A DNA stretch of 64,000 nucleotides from Rummeliibacillus pycnus_B (GTDB taxonomy: Bacteria > Bacillota > Bacilli > Bacillales_A > Planococcaceae): the NCBI RefSeq assembly GCF_050459865.1, contig NZ_JBCMNM010000017.1, positions 62,001 through 126,000 on the forward strand, written 5' to 3'. Within the stretch, counting starts at the first letter, position 1; each line of letters starts with the position of its first letter. The position numbers were made by a program, and so were the translations under genes. Under the pieces are notes generated by a model. That model worked only from the letters and a program-made list of their open reading frames with translations. It made no database searches and was not told where the DNA came from. Shown one piece after another: positions 26,518 to 33,829 of the stretch.

Positions 26518-26700
26518 TTGAGTAAAGGAAAAATGGATCATTTTGAAAAGGATAGAGAAAAGTGGCTAGATGAGAAGAAAAGCAAAATAGAAACAAATGA
26601 TCTTTCTAATCGAACGCTGTATGGAAGTCCGACAATCGGGGGAATGATTGTTATTTTAACTATTATAATTATTATCATTGTAAATATTTTGAAACATTAG
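26518..26700 (+). CDS. Small membrane protein with charged N-terminal region
   Basis: A 60-aa protein. The first 30 residues are highly charged (HFEKDREKWLDEKKSK), and the last 20 are an Ile-rich transmembrane helix, so the layout is tail-anchored. TTG 26518 follows GGGAGG. The terminator-like hairpin at 26820 is 120 bases downstream. Function unknown. Confidence 0.7.
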   Translation: MSKGKMDHFEKDREKWLDEKKSKIETNDLSNRTLYGSPTIGGMIVILTIIIIIIVNILKH

Positions 26701-26819
26701 AATCAGTAAATTCAACAACAACATGGTGAGCTTAAAACATTAAATGGATGGGGAAATAAATCTTTTTTGACATAGAATACAATTAAATTGTGAATTTACA
26801 ACCAATTTCATTTTGTCAT

Positions 26820-26857
26820 AAAAAAGCCTCAGTTACATCTATAACTGAAGCTTTTTT
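26820..26857. terminator. Bidirectional intrinsic terminator
   Basis: AAAAAGCCTCAGTTA and TAACTGAAGCTTTTTT pair around a short loop. The A and T tracts suit both the 26518 gene and the minus-strand acetyltransferase ending at 26875. Confidence 0.85.
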
Positions 26858-26874
26858 CACATAATTTCAACACT

Positions 26875-27315
26875 CTACCAATACTTTGTAAAGTGCAGCA
26901 TTGTTTGCTCATTTTCCATGCCCATTTTTTTATAAAGTGATTGAGCAGATAGATTATCATGTGCTGTTTCTAGTGTTATGTACCGGGCATCATTTGTTTT
27001 ACAATAGCGATAACATTCTTCCATTAAGGCTTGTGCAACACCTTGTTTTCGAGCTTCTTTGGAAACAAATAAATCATTTAAGATAAATGCTTGCTTCATT
27101 GCTACGGATGAAAATGTAGGATACAACTGAGCAAAACCAACTGGTATGGTATCAATATAAGCAAGTAGTAAATGAGATTGCTTTTGTTTTAATCGAGAAA
27201 TTAAAAAATCTTTTGCTCCTATTAAGTCACTTGTTTTACCATAAAATTGACGATATTGATCGAACAAATATGCTGCATCATCAATTGTATCCAAGGTTAG
27301 TATTTGAATTTCCAT
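26875..27315 (-). CDS. GNAT family N-acetyltransferase
   Basis: A 146-aa acetyltransferase. Motif A is 'LNDLFVSKEARKQGVAQALM' (RKQGVA, residues about 91-96), and motif B is 'NLSAQSLYKKMGM'. The N-terminal 'AAYLFDQYRQFYGK' and 'LLLAYIDTIPVGFAQLYP' match a common Bacillus GNAT group annotated as acting on small amines. It is divergent from the 27477 GNAT. The ATG is preceded by GAAAGGAG. The substrate is not known. Confidence 0.88.
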   Translation of the reverse strand: MEIQILTLDTIDDAAYLFDQYRQFYGKTSDLIGAKDFLISRLKQKQSHLLLAYIDTIPVGFAQLYPTFSSVAMKQAFILNDLFVSKEARKQGVAQALMEECYRYCKTNDARYITLETAHDNLSAQSLYKKMGMENEQTMLHFTKYW

Positions 27316-27476
27316 TATTTGTGCTCCTTTCGCGTTTTTTTATACAATCATAAACAGAATACTGACATATTGATAGTCACAAAATTAAACTTTTTCCCAT
27401 GTCAATCAAATTTAGGAAGTATTATTGATATGCATTATGAAATTTTATTATATAGAATCCGAATGGAGAGATTAAA

Positions 27477-27929
27477 ATGAATATTCGAAAATTGTATCCT
27501 AATGAAAAACCGCCTATCAATCTATTGCTATTGGCAGATCCATCTGAATCACTTGTTGAAGAATATTTGAATAGGGGAGATTGTTTTGTAACGGAAATGA
27601 ATAATCAAATTATTGGAGTCTATGTACTACTTCCCACAAGACCTGAAACAGTAGAATTAGTAAATATTGCTGTAAAAGAATCTTTCCACAAAAAAGGGAT
27701 TGGAAAACAGTTAATTTTTCATGCCATCCAAATAGCAAAATCAAAAGGATACAAGACAATTGAAATAGGTACTGGAAATTCAAGTATTGGCCAACTAGCT
27801 CTTTATCAAAAGTGTGGATTCAGGATAACTGGTGTTGACCAAAATTTTTTCATAAGACACTATGAACAAGAAATTTTTGAAAATGGTATACATTGTAAGG
27901 ATATGATTAGATTATCACTAGATATTTAA
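27477..27929 (+). CDS. GNAT family N-acetyltransferase
   Basis: A 150-aa acetyltransferase. Motif A is 'VNIAVKESFHKKGIGKQLI' (HKKGIG, residues about 72-77), followed by 'IEIGTGNSSIGQLALYQKCGFRI'. The same layout, with the GTGNSS block, is seen in the YvbK-like/AAC(6')-related Bacillus group. A C-terminal 'NGIHCKDMIRL' is also typical. The ATG follows GGAGAG. It is the second of four acetyltransferase genes within 26.9-32.9 kb. Confidence 0.88.
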   Translation: MNIRKLYPNEKPPINLLLLADPSESLVEEYLNRGDCFVTEMNNQIIGVYVLLPTRPETVELVNIAVKESFHKKGIGKQLIFHAIQIAKSKGYKTIEIGTGNSSIGQLALYQKCGFRITGVDQNFFIRHYEQEIFENGIHCKDMIRLSLDI

Positions 27930-27982
27930 AGAAATTCCTAATTATAGATGATGAGTCATGCTTAAAAAGTAGGTGATGGTCA

Positions 27983-28561
27983 TTGGAAATTGAAAAACTA
28001 AAAATTGCATTTAATAAGCTAAGTGACTATATATTTTTTGATGAAAATCAATGTTTTCGTGAACAAGTTAGTTCGATTCAACAAATAAAAAAATTCATAG
28101 AAGATACTGAACCAATGATTCAATTTTCATTGAAAAATGATGAAAAGTATTTTTTGTATAGTGTATTAGGATATGCATATCGGGTGATAAATCAAGCAGA
28201 ACAAGCTATTTTTTACTTTCAAGAATGTATAACATTAACTGAACGGAATCCTAAATTGAAAATGATAACGTTAATTCGTTTAGGAGAAGCGTATAAATAC
28301 GCGAATTTACATAAAGAAGCCCTTGAGCTATTCGATCATGCATTAAAGCTTTCAATCGAATTCAATATGACAAATTATGATGACTTTATATATCAGCATA
28401 AAGGTAAATGTTTAATGGAGATGGGTGAAATAGAGTTAGCCAAGAAATATCTAAACACAGCTCTAAAAATTCGAAAAAGAAAAGGTAATATAGAATTGAT
28501 AAAATCAACACAGATAGTGCTGGATTACTTAAACAATGGCTCTGTTAAAGGTAAATGTTGA
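27983..28561 (+). CDS. TPR-repeat protein, C-terminus replaced by IS insertion
   Basis: A 192-aa helical protein with at least two tetratricopeptide repeats (YSVLGYAYRVINQAEQAIFYF; LIRLGEAYKYANLHKEALELF), plus a third starting 'YQHKGKCLMEMGEIELAKKYL'. TPRs mediate protein binding. TTG 27983 follows AGGTGATGG. The final codons (GSVKGKC and stop) come from the left end of the insertion sequence that begins at 28538. The native C-terminus is therefore lost or was altered by the insertion, so the product may be partly functional. Confidence 0.8.
   Translation: MEIEKLKIAFNKLSDYIFFDENQCFREQVSSIQQIKKFIEDTEPMIQFSLKNDEKYFLYSVLGYAYRVINQAEQAIFYFQECITLTERNPKLKMITLIRLGEAYKYANLHKEALELFDHALKLSIEFNMTNYDDFIYQHKGKCLMEMGEIELAKKYLNTALKIRKRKGNIELIKSTQIVLDYLNNGSVKGKC
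28530..28537 (+). repeat. Target-site duplication, left copy
   Basis: TAAACAAT stands immediately before the IS left end (GGCTCTGTT) and is repeated exactly at 30229-30236 after the right end. Eight bases is the usual duplication length for the IS1595 family. Confidence 0.9.
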
Positions 28562-28631
28562 TATTTGAGACCTGCCCAAATTGTTGATATAATCATTATA
28601 AGAACAAATATTCGGGGGGGAGGTTATAACG

Positions 28632-29662
28632 GTGAGCAAAGCGTTTAGTAACTTGTTAAAGTAAATCGACAAATTACCGCACACAAAAAAAGAACAAGTT
28701 TACCAATGGGTTAAACGCTATGTTGAACCTTCTTCCTCTGTTGGTGGTCGATTAATCAATGAAATGAGGGGAACCCGCTTCAAAGAAGGATTCGAGTGTC
28801 CTCATTGTTCATCGGAACACGTTGTTCGGTTCGGAAAATACAATGGTCGGCAACGGTATCAATGTAAATGTTGTGGTAAAACCTTTACTGATACAACCAA
28901 CACCGTCTTGTACCGTTCTCGAAAAGGTAACGAATGGATTACATTTGTTGATTGTATGTTCAAAGGTTATTCCCTGCGAAAATCGGCTGAAATCGTAGGG
29001 GTTACTTGGGTTACGCTTTTTTATTGGAGACATAAACTGTTAAACGCCTTGAAACAAATGGACTTTGAACATTTTGAAGGTATCGTTGAAATGGACGAAA
29101 CCTATTTCCTTTACTCTCAAAAGGGGCAACGTGGCATTACGGAACGTAAACCCCGCAAACGTGGAGGAAAATCAAAACACAGAGGAATCAGCCACGAACA
29201 GGTTTGTGTCCTCGTTTTGCCAGAGACCGAACAAAAGCAACTGTCTCCAAAGTTGCCTGTATGGGGCGTATTGTAAAACCGAAAGTCGATGCCTTGATTG
29301 GTTCTAAACTGTCCAAAGAAAACGTGATTGTAACCGATGCTTGGAGGGCTTACAAAACCTATGCGAAAGAAAAAGGTTTAGAGCATTACCGTATTAAATC
29401 AGACGGTGGCAAACACGTTATTAAAGGGTTATATCATATTCAAAATGTCAATGGTCTCCATTCCCGTCTAAAACAATGGATAGACCGCTTTAAAGGTGTA
29501 GCAACAAAGTATCTCGACAACTACCTTGCGTGGTTCTTGATTGTCGATAGTCGCAGTAATGAAAGCACAAAACAGCATTTAAAAGAATTTCTATTAACAT
29601 CATTTGTATTTGAAATGACGGATACTTATGATAGTTTACGCCTCTCAAAGTTCATTGTTTAA
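28632..29662 (+). pseudogene. IS1595-family transposase, inactivated
   Basis: The DDE transposase of this family is split twice. From GTG 28632 (after GGGGGGAGG) codon 11 is TAA (28662-28664), then the frame continues through a zinc ribbon (CPHC...CKCC, near 28797-28880) and the 'EMDETYFLYS' catalytic-Asp region. Near 29212 the frame shifts: the remainder (ARDRTKATVSK..., DAWRAYKTYAKEKG, YHIQNVNGLHSRLKQW, the ISXO2-like catalytic end) is read in another frame to 29662. The shift falls in a 'ctcgttttgcc' run. Both lesions would remove activity. The stop may be bypassed by a start at 28764 but the frameshift cannot. Confidence 0.92.
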
Positions 29663-29713
29663 TTCCTTTTCTAAAAACGTAATTTAATCTATATCAAAAG
29701 GATAGGTGGTTAT

Positions 29714-30145
29714 TTGGACATTAAATTCTCGTTTATTTTAAATACATATACGCCAAAAGAAACTGAACCACAGTATTCCGCTTATGCCAATGGTTTAATT
29801 GAAGGCGAGTTAAAGATTTTACTAAAAGAAAGAGTATTTTTCTATGACCCTTACATCAACGTTGCAGAGCTGGGAATTCAATTAGGAGAGTGGCTCCAAA
29901 AAGTTCAAAAAGGAATTAAAGTAAATATGAACTATGAGACTATTGACCACAACGAGGTAGTTCTTAACTTTCTATATGAATCCGATGACAATTGGAATAT
30001 TTTTTCAATTTGGCAGGATTTTGAGTCAAAAGAATTCATTACTACTGCGAAATTAGTGGAAGCTGTTAAAAATTATTTATACGATTTAAACAATGAATTA
30101 AAAGCAATCAACTATGTTGTGAAACTTGATGAGTACCTAAAATAA
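29714..30145 (+). CDS. IS passenger protein, unknown function
   Basis: A 143-aa acidic, probably cytosolic protein with no signal or membrane segment. The sequence is rich in aromatic residues and Glu/Asn (NIFSIWQDFESKEFIT), and ends in an amphipathic helix (LVEAVKNYLYDLNNELKAI). I do not recognise a named family. Its size, composition and single-domain style recall orphan immunity-type proteins, which is inference. TTG 29714 follows AGGTGG. The gene lies inside the 28538-30228 element, 52 bases after the transposase and 83 bases before the right end, and is intact although the transposase is not. Confidence 0.75.
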   Translation: MDIKFSFILNTYTPKETEPQYSAYANGLIEGELKILLKERVFFYDPYINVAELGIQLGEWLQKVQKGIKVNMNYETIDHNEVVLNFLYESDDNWNIFSIWQDFESKEFITTAKLVEAVKNYLYDLNNELKAINYVVKLDEYLK

Positions 30146-30228
30146 AACTGTATTTAGTGAGGGAAACCTTGTTTTTATAGGTTCACTTAATTTTAATCAA
30201 AAAAACAACATTAAAGTTAAACAGAGCC

Positions 30229-30236
30229 TAAACAAT
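30229..30236 (+). repeat. Target-site duplication, right copy
   Basis: TAAACAAT follows the right inverted end (AACAGAGCC) directly and matches the copy at 28530-28537. Confidence 0.9.
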
Positions 30237-30258
30237 AAAGGTTTTTAAGTTAAAAAAT

Positions 30259-30744
30259 CTAAACTTTCAATACCATCCTAACTGTTTTTAGAATATGTCC
30301 ATCAAATTCATCATCAAACTCAGAAACGACTTTAAATCCTTTTGCATGATAAAAGTTTTTTCCAATTACATTGTCATTTTCTACATTGATATAAATCTCT
30401 TTAACATTATTAAAATATTCTATTCCTTTTTGCAACAAAGCAGTACCAATACCATTTCCTTGATACTCTGGGTAAAGATAAATGGCTCCTAATTCAACTA
30501 TTCCATCTTCTTTAATAGGAGAGTAGTTAGCAAATCCAACAATCTTATCATGAAATTCAGCGACAAATAGAATAGTACGTTCCACTCGTTTTTTCAGATT
30601 ATCATCACTATATGCTGTATTTAAGAAGTTATCCTGAACTTTACGTGGGATAATCCCATCATATGTACTATGCCAACTAACTTTAGCAACATCTTGAACT
30701 TGGGGGATATCTTCCACTCTCATTTTACGTGTTGTAAACTTCAT
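30259..30744 (-). CDS. GNAT family N-acetyltransferase
   Basis: A 161-aa acetyltransferase. The N-terminus (TRKMRVEDIPQVQDVAKVSWHSTYDGIIP) is typical of the RimI-like/PhnO-type Bacillus group. Motif A is 'AIYLYPEYQGNGIGTALLQKG' (QGNGIG), with 'NVIGKNFYHAKGFKVVSEFDDEFDG' as motif B. ATG 30744 has GAGG four bases upstream, whereas the TTG at 30753 precedes that site. It starts 23 bases past the IS target duplication, in the opposite orientation. Confidence 0.88.
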   Translation of the reverse strand: MKFTTRKMRVEDIPQVQDVAKVSWHSTYDGIIPRKVQDNFLNTAYSDDNLKKRVERTILFVAEFHDKIVGFANYSPIKEDGIVELGAIYLYPEYQGNGIGTALLQKGIEYFNNVKEIYINVENDNVIGKNFYHAKGFKVVSEFDDEFDGHILKTVRMVLKV

Positions 30745-30795
30745 TTTCCTCAACCCTTCTATCGAGATAATTGTAAATAGAAATAAAAAAATTTA

Positions 30796-31176
30796 TCAGG
30801 GATCTAATTTCTCAATTTGAAGTAAATTTGTAGTTTGGTAATTTATAACATTCTCGGAATTAGGGGACTTCCAACTAACATTTATAAAGTAAGTATTATT
30901 TACCTCGATTAAATTCCATAGCTTTTCATCATCAACTTTAATAGAAAATTCTTGATATGGACTGAATAAATTCTCCGCTTTAAAATAAAATGTTCTTTTT
31001 CCTTCTGTACTCTTATACTTCTCAAATATCTTGGCATTCATTGTTGATGAATGAAAAATTAAGCTATTGTTCTTCTTTTCAGCAGTAGAATACAATTGGA
31101 AAATAACCCCTATGACGCAAAACAAAGATATGAAAATAATCATTTTTTTGATAAAATGGATATTAATAGCAATCAT
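30796..31176 (-). CDS. Membrane-anchored hypothetical protein
   Basis: A 126-aa protein with one N-terminal membrane span (residues about 11-28), then an extracytoplasmic domain of about 95 residues with alternating strands (TFYFKAENLF; FINVSWKSP). The start is uncertain because no strong ribosome site is visible before ATG 31176; the internal ATG at 31143 is an alternative. Family not recognised. It is divergent from the 31327 gene. Confidence 0.6.
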   Translation of the reverse strand: MIAINIHFIKKMIIFISLFCVIGVIFQLYSTAEKKNNSLIFHSSTMNAKIFEKYKSTEGKRTFYFKAENLFSPYQEFSIKVDDEKLWNLIEVNNTYFINVSWKSPNSENVINYQTTNLLQIEKLDP

Positions 31177-31326
31177 TCTTTTCTTAGTATTATAACATTA
31201 GATTCTGATAAAAAAATCTTTATATTATATTAAGAGTGTTGATCTAGGATAAAACTGGATAGTCATCACACGTAATACAAAATAATTAAATGGAGGGATT
31301 AAGTAAGGAAATTTTCGATTTTAGCA

Positions 31327-31662
31327 TTGTCTATTGTATTATTTTTTGTTTTTGGGACATCTACTTCTACTGCTAAGAAAAATGACGATATTGATTTTTT
31401 ACTAATACCTTATCAAAAAGTTCTGGATAATCTTAGTGAGGAATTTGAAATCACTTTTTATGTAGAAAATAAAAATAAAGAAAAATTATATAACAAAGTA
31501 AAAGATATGACGCCAAAAAAGTTTGAACAATCACTTAGAAATCAATTCAAAGAATCTCAGCAGTACATGCATGATGCATCTTATGATAATGGTGAAAACC
31601 ATTCATTTGGACCACATAATATCCCGAATGCTCATGGTTCTGTACCAACAACACCATTTTAA
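31327..31662 (+). CDS. Small secreted protein, start codon altered
   Basis: A 111-aa reading from TTG 31327 with a hydrophobic signal and a mature part rich in Asn and Lys that ends in a His/Asn/Gly/Pro-rich tail. The expected start is earlier: GGAGGG at 31292-31297 is followed at 31303 by GTA in frame, giving RKFSILALSIVLFFVFG, a perfect signal-peptide N-terminus. GTA is not a normal start, so the original GTG appears mutated. Translation may now begin at TTG 31327 at low level. A terminator at 31674 follows. Confidence 0.6.
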   Translation: MSIVLFFVFGTSTSTAKKNDDIDFLLIPYQKVLDNLSEEFEITFYVENKNKEKLYNKVKDMTPKKFEQSLRNQFKESQQYMHDASYDNGENHSFGPHNIPNAHGSVPTTPF

Positions 31663-31673
31663 TAACATTTGAT

Positions 31674-31714
31674 GAAAAGCACAGTCCTCATAAATTTGGA
31701 AACTGTGCTTTTAA
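31674..31714 (+). terminator. Intrinsic terminator
   Basis: AAAAGCACAGT pairs with ACTGTGCTTTT, with a T tract interrupted by A. Confidence 0.8.
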
Positions 31715-31867
31715 ATTTAAGAGAAAATGTGATTATCTAAAGTGTGCTGCAATTATCATTCATCTTGATAATTCTTGAGTAAATATTTACTGTAAGAAAG
31801 ATGAATCTTTGTTAATAAAATATACGTAGATAAAATACAAATACATATAGATTGAGGAGGGGATAAT

Positions 31868-32323
31868 TTGAAAAGAATAGTTGGTTTATTGTTTTTATGT
31901 ATCATGGCGTTAACTTTATTTGCTTGTGGTCAAGATCAAGCAAGTGATAAAGAAGTTTTGGAGCTTCTAAAAGATTACAAGACCGTACAGTATAACATTA
32001 AAGACCCATTGAACCCGCCATCTGGAACAGAAATAGGAGAAAAAGTAAAAGGTTACTTTAGAGAAGATGAGTATGAAAAACAAATGGCTAATCGAGTTTT
32101 TCAAATTGCACCTGAAATAGCTAAAGCCTCAAATAAAAGTATCCAATTAGAAAATGTAAAGCTTAAGAAGTCAAAAGAAAATAAAGATGGAACAATTGAT
32201 TACGATTACACAATAAAATTGAAACTTTATGATGATCAATCCTCTGAAGAAATTGAAAAAAATGGTCAATTAACAGTTGATGGACTTAAAATAACTCGTG
32301 ATTGGGAAGATAGATCATCTTAA
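31868..32323 (+). CDS. Hypothetical lipoprotein
   Basis: A 151-aa lipoprotein with signal MKRIVGLLFLCIMALTLFAC (lipobox LFA-C, Cys20). The mature domain reads 'EVLELLKDYKTVQYNIKDP' then 'REDEYEKQMANRVFQIAPEIA', and ends in a beta-hairpin (DGTIDYDYTIKLKLYD ... GQLTVDG). This is a small alpha+beta fold like NTF2/DUF4440-type secreted domains, which is inference. TTG 31868 follows GGAGGGGA. It is monocistronic, with a terminator at 32355. Confidence 0.8.
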   Translation: MKRIVGLLFLCIMALTLFACGQDQASDKEVLELLKDYKTVQYNIKDPLNPPSGTEIGEKVKGYFREDEYEKQMANRVFQIAPEIAKASNKSIQLENVKLKKSKENKDGTIDYDYTIKLKLYDDQSSEEIEKNGQLTVDGLKITRDWEDRSS

Positions 32324-32354
32324 ATTGGTAAAGAGGTAATTATCAAAACGAATT

Positions 32355-32388
32355 AAAGACTGAATCGATATTGATTCAGTCTTATTTC
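32355..32388 (+). terminator. Intrinsic terminator
   Basis: AAGACTGAATC and GATTCAGTCTT form a perfect 11-pair stem, followed by a short, interrupted T run. Confidence 0.8.
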
Positions 32389-32450
32389 AATTATATTAAA
32401 TGCTTACTTAGAATATTTGTATTCAATAAAATAATTGGAGTGATTAGATT

Positions 32451-32945
32451 ATGTTATTAATTAGAAATCTTGAAAAAAATGAAAAGGAGTTTGAATTTTT
32501 TAAAGATATGTTATACGAGTCTATATTTATTCCTGAGAATAAGCCCTCAAAAGAAGAATTACTTAACTCATCAAATATACGAAAATACCATGAAGATTGG
32601 GGAAGAAAGGGAGATAGGGTATTGATTGCATTTAATACTGAAACTCAACCTCAACCTGTTGGAGCAGCATGGTACAGATTATTCGACGAAAATAATAAGG
32701 GTTATGGTTATATCGATTGCAATACTCCTGAAATAGGAATTGCGATTTCAAACGAGTTAAGAGGGATGGGGGTAGGAACTTTGCTTATGCGTAAAATAAT
32801 TCAACAAGCAAAGAATGATGGCTATAACTCAATTTCGCTTAGTGTTGACCTTGAAAATCGTAATGCGATCAATATTTATAAAAAATTAGGTTTTAAAGAT
32901 TATGAAGTAGTTGGAACATCTAAAACTATGATTAAACAATTATAA
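32451..32945 (+). CDS. GNAT family N-acetyltransferase
   Basis: A 164-aa acetyltransferase. Motif A is 'EIGIAISNELRGMGVGTLLM' (RGMGVG, residues about 103-108), with 'VDLENRNAINIYKKLGFKDYE' as motif B; the N-terminus has an EDWGRKGDRVLIAF strand. It is the fourth acetyltransferase in the 26.9-32.9 kb stretch. GGAGTG precedes the ATG. The substrate is unknown. Confidence 0.88.
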   Translation: MLLIRNLEKNEKEFEFFKDMLYESIFIPENKPSKEELLNSSNIRKYHEDWGRKGDRVLIAFNTETQPQPVGAAWYRLFDENNKGYGYIDCNTPEIGIAISNELRGMGVGTLLMRKIIQQAKNDGYNSISLSVDLENRNAINIYKKLGFKDYEVVGTSKTMIKQL

Positions 32946-33047
32946 CCTTGTTAATGAAAGTAGCTTTAATAGTTGTTTATTCTCTAATAAAACAACCTAT
33001 TAAAAACTTAGACGTTAATTTATGGTAAATATAAGAGGAGACATAGT

Positions 33048-33557
33048 ATGCGTGAGAAAAAAGTTCGAGGAATTAATCGGAAATCTAATAATTTTATTAA
33101 ACGAATTGAAGAAAACACTACTGAGTTTCCAACGGAATTTTACAATGGTTATTGGCATCTACACCTACCAGTTGCTCAAGACTTTATAAGTTCCTACAAA
33201 ACACCAAAAAAAATTAAACGCCTCAGTATTCATATACTATTAGATAGAGCTGAATTTCTAATTGGATTGAAGCCAAATGACCAAGAAAAATATCGAATTG
33301 TGGTTGCTGTTGATTTACCTGAATTATGGAGTTCGCAAATTATTGTATTTAAAGGTGACTCCCATTTTAATGATTTCTTTAACAGGAATGACGAATATCA
33401 AAAGTGGCTTTATCTACCTGACAATAGAAACATTCAAACTGAATGGGGATTATCTGTACCAAATGCCTTGCAAATATTAGGTTTTAAAGAACTAATTACT
33501 GATGAGGACGGATACTACTATGAAGGTGAAATATGGTTTATTGGTGAATTAAAATAA
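33048..33557 (+). CDS. DUF3916 family protein
   Basis: A 169-aa protein that matches the DUF3916 pattern from the first residues (MREKKVRGINRKSNNFIKRI) through 'EFYNGYWHLHLPVAQDFI', 'SIHILLDRAEFLIGLKPND', 'VVAVDLPELWSSQIIVFKG' and 'FFNRNDEYQKW'. It is cytosolic by appearance; family function is unknown. GAGGAGAC precedes the ATG. It is followed by a strong terminator (33562) and, 74 bases after the stop, by an IS1595-type right end (33631). That is the same arrangement as the passenger gene at 29714, suggesting that DUF3916 is or was an IS passenger. Confidence 0.88.
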   Translation: MREKKVRGINRKSNNFIKRIEENTTEFPTEFYNGYWHLHLPVAQDFISSYKTPKKIKRLSIHILLDRAEFLIGLKPNDQEKYRIVVAVDLPELWSSQIIVFKGDSHFNDFFNRNDEYQKWLYLPDNRNIQTEWGLSVPNALQILGFKELITDEDGYYYEGEIWFIGELK

Positions 33558-33561
33558 ACTT

Positions 33562-33595
33562 AAAGGGACATCTAAATTAAGATGTCCCTTTTTTC
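33562..33595 (+). terminator. Intrinsic terminator
   Basis: AAGGGACATCT and AGATGTCCCTT pair closely and are followed by TTTTTT. Confidence 0.92.
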
Positions 33596-33599
33596 TTAG

Positions 33600-33631
33600 T
33601 CAAAAAAACAACAATATCGTTTAACAGAGCC
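33600..33631 (+). repeat. Solo IS1595-type right end
   Basis: The 32 bases ending in 'tttaacagagcc' match the right end of the 28538-30228 element (30197-30228) at about 27 of 32 positions, including tcaaaaaaacaaca and the terminal cagagcc. No partner left end (GGCTCTGTT) or transposase is found between 30237 and 33048. This is therefore a remnant of a second, different copy of the family, with its left part deleted. Confidence 0.8.
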
Positions 33632-33829
33632 TTTTACAAATTAAAAAGACTGACATTTGAATAACCATTAAAATATTTAATTATTACAAAAATGGTAATT
33701 TGTATAAATTATGGAATTGTGATAATTTATATCTATATTATTGTATAAAGTTACAATCATCAAATTTATTTTTTAAAGTACATAATTCGACATAAAATTG
33801 TATTTGTAAAAAGAGGTAGGTGACTTTGG

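Larger units (their letters stand above)
28538..30228 (+). mobile_element. IS1595-family insertion sequence with passenger gene
   Basis: A 1691-base element with imperfect inverted ends: GGCTCTGTT at the left and its complement AACAGAGCC at the right, with about 19 of the first 23 bases matching. It is flanked by the 8-base direct repeat TAAACAAT. It holds a degenerate transposase (28632-29662) and an intact passenger ORF (29714-30145), then a hairpin and the right end. IS1595 members encoding extra passenger genes are known. The G+C content of the transposase part is higher than in neighbouring genes, consistent with arrival from elsewhere. With a broken transposase it should not move unless complemented by another copy. 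Confidence 0.92.

Noticed and set aside
28538..33631. A composite element using the left end at 28538 and the far right end at 33631
   Set aside because: The bases after 33631 (ttttacaa) do not match the left duplication TAAACAAT, while those after 30228 match it exactly. The true element is 28538-30228.
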